A stretch of 64,000 nt of DNA, taken from Lucinisca nassula (lineage: Eukaryota > Mollusca > Bivalvia > Lucinida > Lucinidae). The notes under the pieces were generated by a model, which had not been told where the DNA came from, did not search any database, and saw only the letters and a list, made by a program, of their open reading frames with translations. Shown here piece after piece: positions 21,853 through 32,001 of this stretch. A program made the translations under genes and the position numbers. The stretch lies in contig OY757012.1 in the NCBI GenBank assembly GCA_963580285.1, forward strand, positions 164,660,652 to 164,724,651, written 5' to 3'. Within the stretch, counting starts at the first letter, position 1; every line of letters begins with the position of its first letter.

Positions 21853-22124
21853 CAACACATGAGCCACACCATAAGAAAATGTCTTAACTGGTTGTACATG
21901 TGTGTCTCGATCGACATACCATCTTCTTCCTATTCTTTGGTAGTACACTAATAGAACATATAGGTGCTGTAATACCTAGCTGTTCATGTCAAGCACAGGT
22001 AAGCCACATTCTTTGAAAGTACTGCTCTTTGAATCATCTACCATTTGGACCTCTTGCCTTGGTTACATTAAGTTTCTTATTCGTTATAAATATGCTTCTT
22101 TTTATGTGCTGCTCTGTGGGCAGA

Positions 22125-22330
22125 CAAAGCAGGAAAACATACCTATATAATTCTGATCCCCCTTGAACCCCAATTTTATATAGTAAAACTCGGGTTTACA
22201 GGGGTAAACCTTATTTTTCTCATCTCTGCTTTAAAATATAGATGCACTTGTCATTGTGGAAGTTCAAATGTGTACCCACAATCAATATTTTTAGCAGAAA
22301 TAAGAAAAATATCACAACTTTTATGTCCCC
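22125..22330 (+). mobile_element. MITE H, truncated
   Basis: Left end AACATACCTATATAATTC and the CCCAATTTTATATAGTAAAA segment are present. The stem is mostly deleted and the right terminus is missing. Confidence 0.65.
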
Positions 22331-22377
22331 GTTAGCGATAGCAGGGACGTGTTTTTGCCCTGTCTGTTTGTTTTGGG

Positions 22378-22608
22378 GTCTGCAACATTCTTTCGTGGAG
22401 ATTGATCATGAAATCTTTTCTGCGGTCATTCTCACCAGCCTGCTGATTCAAGAAAGGTAGTTGTCAGTTTCTGGCTAAAGAATGTGCAATGTACTGGTTA
22501 ACCGCATAAGCCTGCCCAGGAAAGGTGTGGTTAGGTAAACTGACCTGCTCAAAAATGACTTAAATACACGTAGTGTTGATTGGGCCATTAAACGCCAATA
22601 CAAACAAA
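22378..22608 (+). mobile_element. SINE-C, 5'-truncated
   Basis: Starts at GGTCTGCAACATTCTTTCG without the tRNA-like head. Tail GTTGATTGGGCCATTAAACG plus (CAAA)n. Confidence 0.85.
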
Positions 22609-23222
22609 CAAATACACCTTCCATATTGTGTTGTTTTAGATTCAATAGGAAAGTAATTACATCATGCTAGAATAGTAATGCATGTTTGTTGTTTTTGCTA
22701 TAGTACTATATTTCTATGTTAGTAGAATCTATTATTTGAAAATTAGAGATACATTTAGATATTGGTCAGTAATTTTACATGGATACTGAAATCTAACTTT
22801 GTTAAAAACCATTGTATGAATCTTAGCCAAGGCACAGAAAAACGGGACTCAGATCACTGTTCTATTCAATTATGTGATTTCTGTTAATAGCCTCCACTTT
22901 TCTAAAAAGCCTTCTATCCCTAGTGGTCCATCCTTATGGCAACAAGACAAGACTCAAAAGTATCCTGACTGATTTTGCTGACTTGTCAGTCTTTGTTTTT
23001 CACATATATACTATAGGTTTTGTTCTGCCATGGTTCAATTTTTATTGTGGAATGTCTTAGAACCAGCTTTACCTAATTGTCAGTTATGCCAATGTTGTAT
23101 AACAAATATTCACTGGCAGGACTGCTAAGCAGGGTCATTCCGAGGGTTGGAAATGGCCATCTACAACAGAACACCATATTAAGTAGATTTTTTCCCCCAC
23201 AATACCACCCACAAAAATATAA
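22609..23222. other. no recognised feature
   Basis: AT-rich spacer with no supported exon or known repeat. Confidence 0.4.
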
Positions 23223-23264
23223 TGCACGAAAAATATAATGTTAAAACATTATATTTTTCGTGCA
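23223..23264. repeat. perfect 42-bp palindrome
   Basis: TGCACGAAAAATATAATGTT, two A, then its exact complement (20-bp arms). It may be the centre of an otherwise unrecognised MITE. Confidence 0.9.
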
Positions 23265-23513
23265 CTACCTATACTTACGTAGTTTGCCTGGGTATGAACA
23301 AAATTTCTTTCCCAGGCTAAAACCATGTACATGTATTTCCTTGTCTGGTGTGCAAGAAAAAATGCACCTGTGGAGTAAATTCTGTCCTTTAGTAGTAGCC
23401 AGACCCTTGTTTTCCTAGGGGCTTTTTTCCAAATAAAACCAGTATTCCACAATAGTTGTCGCCCTAGTAAAAATTACAGAAAAATCTAGCATATACATGT
23501 ATATCCATTCTTT

Positions 23514-23739
23514 TTAACCTTTTTTGTACCAAATAGAATCTTCCTCCTTATATAAAGCAGGAATCCATTTCAAAATTTAGGTATGACAGGCAGTGTTTTT
23601 CTTCAAAATTTATTTGGAAAATGGCTGAACATTTTGCAAACAGTGTAGGCCCTGGTCAGGCACCGCATTCTGTGGCGTCTGATCTGGGCCTTCACTGTTT
23701 ACCAAATACACTTGGGGTTTCTGGTACAAAATAGGTTAA
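23514..23739 (+). mobile_element. MITE T1
   Basis: TTAA at 23514-23517 and 23736-23739; CCTTTTTTGTACC and GGTACAAAATAGG ends. The stem shows unpaired changes (GCACCGC versus GTGGCGT). Confidence 0.8.
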
Positions 23740-23960
23740 GAGGGCAGATTTTTCCACTATTTTTGAACCAGAGACAACTCTAGGGACTTCCTGTTCACTT
23801 TTCTTATAAACTCAAACCTCTGAAAAAGGTCTACTCTAAAAGGAAAGAATTTGCTCCAGAGGAGCGAATTCTTTCCTTTCAGAGTAGACTCTTAATCACA
23901 CGAGAGACAAAAATTCTTTTGCAGGAGTTGCCTCCCCTGAAAGTGTATCCATTCCCTTTG
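23736..23960 (-). mobile_element. MITE F
   Basis: Shares the TTAA of the preceding T1. The centre is an AAAGGAAAGAATTTGCTCC hairpin, and the right end is GTATCCATTCCC. The left end is diverged. Confidence 0.6.
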
Positions 23961-24289
23961 TTTTATGGTTGTGAGAGGTTTAAAGTTACAGATGCTTCTA
24001 TAATCAAGGTTGTTGATTACTATTGTTTAATACAAAGAAGTTCATATTCAATACAATGCAGTTCATTAAAACAATTAAGTGCCTTACATTTAATGTATTA
24101 AAAAAATGTGCTTGTATTGACTTGTGATGAATAAAATAGTTGACAGTTTTGAATCTGTATTTTGTAATCTGTAAAACAACCTGGGCCTCGAGGTTACAGA
24201 CGATTTTGGGTGGATTATTTATCGTGAACCACACTATTCTTGGAGCTGTGACATCATAGTTCAATGTAATGTGGTTCATCTGTAACACA
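23961..24289. other. no recognised feature
   Basis: No exon or repeat is recognised. Confidence 0.35.
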
Positions 24290-24490
24290 TGGACTGGCCT
24301 TGTATACGGGACACTGGCAAACAGTATAAACCTGGATCAGAAACTGACTGGGTGGGGAAGAAACTGGGGGGAAGAACCGGGCCAGTTCTTCCCCATGAAA
24401 AAACTTACTGGGGGTAAGAACCAGCCACCCAGATCAGAGGCCACAGAATGCAGTGTCCAATCAGGGTCTGCACTGTTTTACAATCATTGA
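24290..24490 (-). mobile_element. T1-like hairpin with a 90-bp insertion
   Basis: Both arms of the hairpin are present but separated by 24342-24431, flanked by GATCAGA on each side (24335-24341, 24432-24438). The insert starts near ACTGACTGGGTGG and ends AGCCACCCA. Confidence 0.55.
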
Positions 24491-24582
24491 GGCTGCATTG
24501 ATTCTCTGCGGAGTTTTCAACTTTCTCTTGCTCAGATCAGCGTCAGTGTGGACGAAAGTGCAGTATACTGGTTACCATGTAT

Positions 24583-24785
24583 TGGGACAGATAGGCCTAA
24601 ACAAACAGTGCAGACCCAGATCAGAGTGCTACTGAGTCGCAGTCTGATCAGCATCTTCACTGTTTGCCTGTCCACTTGCACCTTTTGGACTCCTTGCTGG
24701 ATCATGAAACATATTTGTTAAAAATGTTAGGAGAATTACAGCAAGTCCTTAAGGTGTCCAAATTTTTAGGATTTTTATAGTAGAT
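24583..24785 (+). mobile_element. MITE P3
   Basis: TATTGGGACAGATAGGCCTA start, AAACAGTGCAGACCCAGATC stem, then TGAAACATATTTGTTAAAAA and TTTTTAGGATTTTTAT. Confidence 0.75.
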
Positions 24786-24900
24786 ATGCTCAGATCAACA
24801 TCAATGAGTGAAAGAAAGTTCACTTTACTGGTTAACCACTAAGAAGGGCTGAACAACCCAGGAAATGTGTGGTTAGGTAAAAAAACAAACATGAGCAAAC
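24785..24900 (+). mobile_element. SINE-C fragment
   Basis: Contains GGTTAACCACTAAGAAGG and GGTTAGGTAAA from the SINE-C centre; ends are lost. Confidence 0.5.
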
Positions 24901-24938
24901 GAATAATATTACTTCACACAGCATTTTCATCAACTCTA

Positions 24939-25060
24939 GGAAGCCTCTGTGGCATAGTGGATAAGCTACTCTCCTAGTAAACCTGGGATGCAAGTTTGAT
25001 CCCTAACTTCTGTGTTTTCAGATGAGACTTACACCGAGTCCCTATGAAATAGGTTCTACT
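24939..25060 (+). mobile_element. SINE-A, old and truncated
   Basis: GAAGCCTCTGTGGCATAGTG head and TTTGATCCCTAACTTC near the B-box; the tail is lost. Confidence 0.65.
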
Positions 25061-25390
25061 TGCTCCTGAGGACCAACTTCTTTCCTTTTAAGAGAAGATC
25101 CTAATTCACAATACAGATAAAACTGTTTTTGAAAAGGCTCCTCGCCTCTATAGTTATCTATACCTGTTAACCTAGACTAGTTTCATCATGTGATCTAGCT
25201 GTTGGCAGACTGATTAAACTAGAGCAATGACCCTATGCCTAAAATATGTTAACCCATTTGTACTGGGAAATCCCAGATCAGGATACTGATAAACAGTGTA
25301 GGCTCAGATCAGATGCCACAGAACATGGTGACTGATCAGGGCCAACACTTTTCAAAACGTTCAGCCAAATAAATTTCAGCAGGGGGAACA

Positions 25391-25823
25391 ACCTACATCA
25401 GAGCAGTGACGTCATAACCATTCATAGATTTGCCGGAGTTTGCTACATAAAAGGCATTTGCCACAACAAGTAGGCGCAGTCAAAGCATTAGGTCATATAA
25501 AAATCAAACACACTGAAATCTGCCTCAGAAATGTGGCCTTTTCTTTAAATAATTTGACACAAGCTGATTTGGCAATGATGTCGGAACTACCATTGTTTAC
25601 AGCGCCAATTCAAAACTTGTGGTGAAGCTATCGAATCCCTTTCAAGGTGGAATTATCTCACTGATGGGATGCAAATATTGTTCGTTACCAGCTGAAGTAT
25701 GTTTAATGACGACTCGTAATGTACATATCTAGTTTGAAGCATTTTCTTTACCCTATTTACACCAAAATGGCCGCTCCTGAAATGGGTACGACATCTCTGC
25801 TATGACATAGGTTGTTCCCCTTG
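25391..25823 (+). mobile_element. 430-bp MITE with GGGGGAACAACCTA ends
   Basis: Left AGGGGGAACAACCTACATC and right TAGGTTGTTCCCCTT form inverted repeats, extending inward to ATCAGAGCAG/CTCTGCTATG. The interior has a 61-codon ORF (25440-25625) without recognised similarity; I do not call it a gene. Confidence 0.65.
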
Positions 25824-25911
25824 TTCAAAGGTAACACAATCTTAGCTAACACCCCTAAATTTTGAAATGGAGTCCAGCTATGTATATGCCTGAAGATTCC
25901 ATTCAGTACAA

Positions 25912-26148
25912 GCTGAAACTTACCACACATGAGTACTGGTAAAGTGCTTTGAAGGACTAAGCCTGCCCAGGCAAAGTGGTGTGAGTCAGACCATCCAATA
26001 CATATAAGCATTTTGCTTTCATTGGGTGGCAGGGCTTGAGATGTCATTTCATCTCAATGTCGGGTAAAAGTCCCACAAGAATCAATATCGCCAAAATGAC
26101 CTAGATCGTGTCAATGGGGATGTTCAACCTCAATTCAAACAAACAAAT
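25912..26148 (+). mobile_element. SINE-B, 5'-truncated, 14-bp target duplication
   Basis: TCCATTCAGTACAA repeats on both sides (near 25898 and 26149). The element starts within the GCTGAAAC part of the family and ends TCAATTCAAACAAACAAA. Confidence 0.85.
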
Positions 26149-26238
26149 CCATTCAGTACAAAGTGGGTTAACCAATCAATAATACAAGTATTTGGGTCAA
26201 GACCAGCAAAAATGTGTCTTTGGATGTGTGCTCAGTGA

Positions 26239-26398
26239 GTGAGTATTTGAGTTTTACGTCCCACCAACAGCTAAGGTCATACGGAGACGGGACCTCTGTT
26301 TAAAGACTCATCCGAAAGTCTGGAGAAGCCCGGGATCGATCCTGGGACCCCTGGTTTACAAGGCGAGTAGCGTAACCACTACACCACGGAGGCTTCTA
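26239..26398 (-). mobile_element. SINE-A, 15-bp target duplication
   Basis: ATGTGTGCTCAGTGA at 26224-26238 and 26399-26413. The minus strand has the intact A-box (GTGGTGTAGTGGTTACGC), B-box (GGATCGATCCCGG) and GGTGGGACGTAAAACTC tail. Confidence 0.93.
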
Positions 26399-26413
26399 TG
26401 TGTGCTCAGTGAA

Positions 26414-27043
26414 ATCTCATGTTAACAAGTCTGTGAAATGAACCCCCTTAAGCCTTACTTTATACAGAGAAAACTGGGGTTTACTTAAGAAATGAATTTT
26501 ATTTTTCTGCTGTTCATGCAAAGTAAATGAACCCCGAAGGGATTCATGTAAACCTTGTTAGTGACCCGCTGTCATCATACTTCCATGAAAAGCAGAAAAA
26601 TTAAGTTTTTTTTTATATTTACATTCTTTGCCCCTCATCACTGGGTGAAAAATTGCTTATAGGGCAAACTTTTAAAGCTGAAAATATTACACGCTGTTTA
26701 TCTACAAAGCGGGGAAGAGCGTTGACACCACCAACGTCTGTAGAGAACAATGGTTAAACTGACGTCACTGACAATTACGTGGCTTGTTGCGTTCATGGAA
26801 GTATGAACTACATTGTTTTCTATAGGTTTACATTAGGCCTTACGCCGAAAATGTAAATACAGGGGTATATATATATTTTTTTTATATATATTTCCTCTCT
26901 AAGACATAGGTTGATTGTACTTGTTAGCACCCACAACCTATGTTTGCAGTATAAATAAGATAAATATTATGGATTCCATCTGAAAAGTACCCATTTTTGA
27001 GATGTGGAAAAAATGCACTTTGTCGCATGGGTGTGTTATCATA
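26414..27043 (+). mobile_element. MITE H2 with nested MITE M
   Basis: H2 left end TTAACAAGTCTGTGAAATGA and right end CGCATGGGTGTGTTATCATA. M occupies about 26514-26868. The remaining core (AGGTTGATTGTACTTGTTAG then CACCCACAACC) is decayed. Confidence 0.65.
26514..26868 (+). mobile_element. MITE M, copy 2
   Basis: Matches 5330-5690 throughout (GAACCCCGAAGGGATTC, TTTGCCCCTCATCACTG, GTTCATGGAAGTATGAAC). It is inserted in H2. Confidence 0.7.
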
Positions 27044-27540
27044 ATGTCTTGCTTAGCCAATCAGAATAGAGCCATCTCTGTCTGCATGGTAAGCCATCTT
27101 TGTCTACATGATGAAACCAGTGTCAAAAGGTATCCATATACATTCTATCATAACACACAGCAAACACACTGCTTATACTGTGCACAAATGAACACATAAG
27201 AATTTTTTGCTTGTGGCTTGTCTGATTGTTCGAACACACAAGTTCCAATTTAATGACTGACTGATAGAGTTTATTACATGTCTCTTTTAACAAAAAAAAA
27301 CATCTATTACTGTGCCAACAATGTGAACCCTTATCATTTTGCAGCATCTCATCTGCATTTACCTTGTTTGTGATGTGTGTTTTATGGGAACAGGAAAGTT
27401 AGACACCAACAGGTGCTGTTCAGAATTGGCATGACTGACATTCACAGACTGATGTACCATATTCGGGCATAGAAGGACATTATATTTGCACAGCTACCAT
27501 ATTTACCCTAAACATTCTGAAACCTCAATTCCTTTACAAA
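27044..27540. other. no recognised feature
   Basis: Spacer downstream of the RNase H2C last exon (minus strand). No clear poly-A signal was identified; the gene's 3'UTR may extend into it. Confidence 0.35.
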
Positions 27541-27612
27541 CCTAAACTTGCTCAGGGCTGATGAGATGCCACATTCTGCGGCATCTCATCTGGGTTTACA
27601 CTGTTTGCTCAG
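27541..27612. repeat. isolated GATGAG-type hairpin core
   Basis: GAGATGCCACATTCTGCGGCATCTC is the centre of a stem ending ACACTGTTTGCTCAGG. It resembles the core at 57601-57665, where GATGAG replaces GATCAG. It lies 66 bp beyond the RNase H2C stop, in the likely 3'UTR. Confidence 0.6.
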
Positions 27613-27677
27613 GTCTGAATACATGTAGAAAATACAGAAAAACATAATGTTCACAATGTCCTAGAATTTGAGATCTG

Positions 27678-27740
27678 TCACATGGACACTTCAGACTTCA
27701 GGCTTGCTTGGCTGTCGTCTTCATCCACTGGCCTGTGCAA
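27678..27740 (-). CDS. RNASEH2C: RNase H2 subunit C, last coding exon
   Basis: On the minus strand an acceptor (ATTATTATTTTCCAG, complement of 27741 onward) is followed by LHRPVDEDDSQASLKSEVSM and TGA (complement of 27678-27680). It joins the exon at 30958 in phase 0 to give ...IAKV-LHRPVDEDD, which aligns with the C-terminal end of human RNASEH2C (LAAAIHAQVPED, from memory). The tail is about 12 residues longer than the human protein. The intron is 3.2 kb and full of MITEs and SINEs. Confidence 0.75.
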   Translation of the reverse strand: MHRPVDEDDSQASLKSEVSM

Positions 27741-27954
27741 CTGGAAAATAATAATAGCAGGTAAACATAATCACAGCAACCAGGAACAACCTGCTCAAAG
27801 CTAACAAAGCTGTCAGATAACAGGTTAGAGACAAAAAGTTGGCTCTTGGTATCAGGTTCCAAATGAGTTGAAACAATACCTCGTTGTATTCATAAAGGAA
27901 TCAATTTATCTGAGTTGAAAAGGGTCTTTAGTAGATCTTGTTTTGGTTTGGAGT

Positions 27955-28085
27955 TAATGACCTAGGCTAGTTAACACTATTTACGTCATGTTGAGCTGGT
28001 CAGTTTACTCAACCATACTTTACCTTGGCAGGCTTATAGGCACTTATGCAGTTAATCAGTTGTCCAGTACAGTGGACTTCATCAG
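27955..28085 (-). mobile_element. SINE-C 3' part
   Basis: Reads in reverse: GTTAACACTATTTACGTCAT, GAGCTGGTCAGTTTACTC and CTTGGCAGGCTTATAGGC. The head is absent. Confidence 0.75.
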
Positions 28086-28635
28086 GAAAACATGCCTATA
28101 TAATTCCAACCCCTTGAACCCCACTTTTATATAGCAAAATTGGGGTTTACAAGGGTAAACCTTATTTGTGTTACTTCTGCTCTAAAATATAGGTTGTGGG
28201 CACTCTTTAGAACCGCCATGGCCCCCACCCATTGGGGCTTGAAGTAATAAATGGGCTGCATTATGCTTCCACGCAGAGCTGGAACCGACCGCACACAACT
28301 GGCAATCCGCTTAGAGGATCTAAGCCTGCCCAGGTAAAGCGGTGTGAGTCGGACCATCCATGTTTATAAACCATATTTGTTTCATTGGGTGACAGGGCTT
28401 GAGAGGTCATTTCATCTCAATGTTGGGTTAAAGTCCCACAAAATTGGAAGCAACGTCTCCTACATGACATATACAGTGTTGAAGGGGATGCTATACCTCA
28501 AATCAAACAAATTAACTTTAGAACTGCCTATATTTTGAGTAGATCTAAGAAAAATATTGCAATTTTTCGTCTGAATTTTTACATTTTTCGGTGGTAAAAT
28601 TTGCAATGTATTTGGATAGGCATGTTTTCGTAATG
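28086..28635 (+). mobile_element. MITE H split by SINE-B
   Basis: H left end AACATGCCTATATAATTC and right end GGCATGTTTTCGTAATG. SINE-B entered the left arm of the hairpin, and the second arm is mostly lost. Confidence 0.78.
28217..28499 (+). mobile_element. SINE-B, 12-bp target duplication in the H hairpin
   Basis: TTTAGAAC(C/T)GCC is repeated just before the element and just after its tail (about 28516-28527). Body and GAAGGGGATGCTATACCTC tail are diverged SINE-B. Confidence 0.85.
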
Positions 28636-28654
28636 TTCATTTACCAGAAATTTA

Positions 28655-28816
28655 CAAATGTCCTTGAATCAGCGCAAGGGAGACAATGACAATAGAAAAG
28701 ATTTCATGATCAATTTTCACTAAAGGTTGGCGACCTGGCTGGGATTGAACTTCTGAGTAAGTTCTGACCTTCGGATCATCAGTCAGTCATGCACCTGACC
28801 CAGCCACTGAAGCCGG
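28655..28816 (-). mobile_element. SINE-C, head half
   Basis: Reverse of the tRNA-like head and GATTTCATGATCAATTTTCA body. The minus strand shows AGTGGCTGGGTCAGGTGCAT. It ends at GCCGGCC, as in 19423. Confidence 0.75.
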
Positions 28817-28919
28817 CCTTGAGTAGATCTGCTATCTGCAGTCACCTAAACCTCCCAGTAGAGCCTTTCAACAGGTCCAGGGTTTCTGATTTTGTATTTA
28901 GTTTCTCTATGCCTATTTA

Positions 28920-29158
28920 TTGGGTCTGTCTACACCTTAGGAATTCTCCCAAGCCAATCCGGCATAGAGAAATAAATTGGTCTGTATGGTGCTTCTGTAT
29001 AGAGCTGAAAACAACTGAATGTCTTACTGGTAAACCGCTTATAAGGTTAATTTTGCCCAGGAAAAGTATGGGTAAAAGTCCCCAAGAATCAGAAGCAACG
29101 TCTCCAAAATGACCAAAATAGTGTTGAGGGGGACATAAAACCAATACAAACAAACAAA
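28920..29158 (+). mobile_element. SINE-B/C mosaic
   Basis: The head has the SINE-B pattern AGAAATAAATTGGTCTGTAT and TGCTTCTGTATAGAGCTGAA; GGTAAACCGCTTATAAGG follows. The tail GTTGAGGGGGACATAAAACC with (CAAA)n fits either family. Confidence 0.65.
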
Positions 29159-29319
29159 ACACCTTAAGGATACGGATCATCTGATATACAGGTATTTCCT
29201 CCAAATTTTATGTGTTAAAATTTCATGACTGTTACTGGTTCCTTTTCTGCAAACTGAGCTCTTCCAATAAAGGTGCCTTTTCTTACCTTTAATGCGAAGA
29301 TTTCCTTCCATTGAGGTAT

Positions 29320-29555
29320 GGGCCCCGTCAAGCGATTTTGGTACTTATGGCCTATGCGAGCAGCGAAGGTTCAGGCGAGCCTGCGCATCCGCGCAGTCTC
29401 GCCAGAACCTTCGCTGCTCGCTCATACAAGCAGTGAATCAAGAGGAACCTTCAGACAGAAAGCCATATCCCTGGCCCCTCTGAATGGCTGGGCATGCGCA
29501 GTTAAAATTTGTCATGACGGAATGCTCGAGGACCCAAATTCGCATGGCGGGGCTC
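29320..29555 (+). mobile_element. MITE P5
   Basis: Inverted ends GGGCCCCGTCAAGCGATTT and GCATGGCGGGGCTC; GTAT on both sides may be the target. Arms GCGAAGGTTC-A-GGCGAG and complement (29357-29420) pair except A29373 against A29404. Confidence 0.75.
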
Positions 29556-29767
29556 GTATGGTCTTGATATGGGATCAAAGTAATTTTGAAACAGTTGCCT
29601 CCTGTGATAGTGCATCAATTCTTGTAGAGTTTAAGTGCTTAAAGCAGTACACCATAGCCACTTTTGTAACACTTTTCATCATAACATGGTTTTGGATAGA
29701 ACAGTTTAATGATGGCTCTCAAATGGTCCTTTCTTTATTATCTACACAGTTTGTTTGGATGTACTGT

Positions 29768-29965
29768 AATGATCCTCAGAATTGGGACAGATAGGCCTAA
29801 GCAAACAGTGCTCCTGTAGGAGCAGTCTGATTAGGGTCTATACTGTTTGCCATTCCACCTGTACTTTTTGGACCCCTTGCTGGATCATGAGACAAATTTG
29901 TTAATTTTTTTTTTAGAATTTCAGCAAGTCCTCAAGGTGTCCAATTTTTTAGAATTTTTACAGTA
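29768..29965 (+). mobile_element. MITE P3 with shortened stem
   Basis: AATTGGGACAGATAGGCCTA start; the left arm is cut to CAAACAGTGCTCCTG while the right arm is complete. It ends TTTTTTAGAATTTTTAC. Confidence 0.75.
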
Positions 29966-30009
29966 ATACATAGAGAATCTTAAACGAGTGGAGATTTCAC
30001 AAGAAATTT

Positions 30010-30490
30010 ATGAAATTGTTTGTTTGACTTGAGGTTTAACATCCCCGTCAACACTGTACAGGTCATTTTGGAGACGTTGCTTCCAACTTTGTGGGACTTT
30101 TACCCGAGATTGAGATGAAATGACATCTCAAGCCCTGTTGCCCAATGAAACCAAAAGGGTTTGTAAGCATGGACGGTCTGACTTGCACCGCTTTGCCTAG
30201 GCAGGCATAGATCCTCTAAGTGGTTTACCTGTACTTGTGTGCGGTCGGTTTCAGCTCTGCGTGGAAGCATCATGCAGCCCATCTATTTCTTCAAGCCCGG
30301 AAGAAATAGATGGGCTGCATGATGTTTCCATGCAGAGCTGAAACTGGCCGCACACAAGTACTGGTAAACCGCTTAGAGGATAAGGCAAAGTGGTGCGAGT
30401 CGGACCGTCCATGCTTATGCACCCTTTTGGTTTCATTGGGTGACAGGGCTTGAGATGTCATTTCATCTCAATCTCGGGGAAAAAGTCCCG
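30010..30490. mobile_element. two SINE-B copies head to head
   Basis: 30013-30298 is a minus-strand SINE-B (tail complement TTTAACATCCCCGTCAACAC to head). 30299-30490 is a plus-strand copy starting at AAGAAATAGATGGGCTGCAT. Together they form an inverted repeat with arms of nearly 200 bp and almost no spacer. Confidence 0.85.
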
Positions 30491-30499
30491 CTAAATTTG

Positions 30500-30957
30500 A
30501 CAAGTTTCATAAATTTCATATGAAATGACCACGAGTGTAAGATTCTGTTTATCACATTATGATCTTAAATTGGATTTTATTGCTGAAGAATTTCAAAAGA
30601 AAACAAGAGTTGTCACGGAAGGCATCATGAGGTTACGCACCAGTACACGTGTGACTATATGATTTTTATGACATGGATGTTATCCATTAATTAATGTTGT
30701 ATGATTAAGTTTTTTTACGAACATTATTTCTGCCTTGGACACCTACAACAGTGCTATAAATAGATTGTGGTTTAACTGAAACTTAAACTGAAAAGAGATG
30801 GCGGAGTGTGAATAACGACTCAGATCAGTCGCGCTGCAGTTTTGCTTGTTGTCCAGAGATTGTGGTTCACCTAAAACTGAAACTGTCTTTTAACTGAAAT
30901 GTTTTCCTGTCCTATTCTTGAGATCACAAAAACAATCAGGAAAGAACAATATCTTAC
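30500..30957. other. intron sequence without recognised elements
   Basis: Within the RNase H2C intron. It contains scattered TTAACTGAAACT segments, with no exon or known repeat. Confidence 0.4.
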
Positions 30958-31121
30958 CACTTTAGCAATATCTATCCACTTCAGGGCTTGAGGTAGTTTA
31001 TCTAGTTCTGTTGGGGTTCTGTCTAGGTTCCAGACGTTAAATGATTTAAATGACTCTGTAGCAGATATCTCCCTCTCTTCATCTTCTGTTATAGCTTTTC
31101 TTGTTTCTTCTACAATCAAAC
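30958..31121 (-). CDS. RNASEH2C: RNase H2 subunit C, internal exon
   Basis: The minus strand has acceptor TTGTTTTAAG and donor GTAAGATATT (complement of 30952-30957). The 164-nt exon completes a split Gly codon and then reads 54 codons: LIVEETRKAITEDEEREISA, then ESFKSFNVWNLDRTPTELDK and LPQALKWIDIAKV. The F-x-x-F-x-x-W-x-L block followed by a P, a basic residue and A-L-x-W matches human RNASEH2C (FSRFTLWGLETIPG, ALTWPSLA, from memory). Subunit C is a non-catalytic part of the heterotrimeric nuclear enzyme that removes ribonucleotides from DNA and degrades RNA:DNA hybrids. Splice phases agree on both sides. Confidence 0.8.
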
Positions 31122-31165
31122 CTTAAAACAACAAACTTCCATATAAGGCCAAGAGAGAAACACAT

Positions 31166-31393
31166 GGGCCCCGTCAAGCGATTTTGGTGCTTATCGTCTA
31201 TGCGAGCAGCGAAGGTTCAGGCGAGTCCGCGCAGACTCGCCAGAACCTTTGCTGCTCGCTCATACAAGCAGTGAATCAAGAGGAACCTTCAGACAGAAAG
31301 CCATATCCCTGGCCCCTCTGAATGGCTGGGCATGCGCAGTTAAAATTTGTCATGACGGAATGCTGGAAGACACAAATTCGCTTGGCGGGGCTC
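31166..31393 (+). mobile_element. MITE P5
   Basis: Same ends and layout as 29320-29555 (GGGCCCCGTCAAGCGATTT, GCTTGGCGGGGCTC) with a shorter loop. It starts 45 bp upstream of the RNase H2C acceptor. Confidence 0.75.
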
Positions 31394-31712
31394 AGTTGAT
31401 AACACACCCAACTCCTGTGTGACATAGTGCATTCCTTCAGATCTCTGAAACAGTTACCGTTATTTTCCTAATAAAATTTGTGATATTTTTCTTATTTTCA
31501 CTCCAAACCTAGGCTTGTGAGAAATGCTGCACAAGATATCTTCGGAGCAGAAATGAGAAAAAGAATGTATAGAGGATCTTACATGAGGCGGTTCTAGGGA
31601 GTACCAGCATCCTATGTCTTGGAGCAGAAATGACAGAAGGCTTTAAACCCCAGTTTTCTCTATATAAAGTGAGCGTTAGAGGGGTATTCATTACATGGAT
31701 TTGCTAATGTGA
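31394..31712 (-). mobile_element. MITE H2, rearranged core
   Basis: TTGATAACACACCCAACTCC at the left and TTCATTACATGGATTTGCTA at the right match H2 ends in reverse. The GAGGCGGTTCTAGGGAGTACC arm is present; the other is lost. Confidence 0.6.
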
Positions 31713-32001
31713 TGACAAGCTGTTATAGCTGGAACTTGCCTATGATGACACTTGATTTAAAAGAAAAACTTTCAGAACCGAAAAGTATACACTATTGTTA
31801 CTGTGACAACTCTTCGTGTACTTTGGTTCTAGAGAGCTAAAACTGTGCATTTTGTTTACTAAAAGAAATACTCAACTGGGATGTCTCATCAGGGTCTACA
31901 CTGTTTGCCACTCATCCAGCTATTTTTTGACACAACACCGGCTGGAACATTGTATGTACTTGTTCAAATTTTACCACATGTATACTGAGGAGTTTAGGTG
32001 T
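31713..32001. other. intron sequence with a hairpin-core fragment
   Basis: 31885-31918 holds CATCAGGGTCTACACTGTTT plus CCACTCATCCAGC, one arm of the core also seen at 57643-57675. Otherwise nothing is recognised. Confidence 0.45.

Larger units (their letters stand above)
25249..26171 (-). mobile_element. MITE T1 split by two insertions
   Basis: TTAA at 25249-25252 and 26168-26171. T1 sequence runs 25249-25390, 25824-25911 and after 26148. A 430-bp MITE (25391-25823) and a SINE-B (25912-26148) sit inside. Confidence 0.78.

Noticed and set aside
25440..25625. 61-codon ORF inside the 430-bp MITE
   Set aside because: Short, no recognised similarity, and contained within a non-autonomous element.
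29318..29794. 158-codon plus-strand ORF
   Set aside because: It runs through MITE P5 and into unrelated sequence and ends in P3; it is chance reading through repeats.
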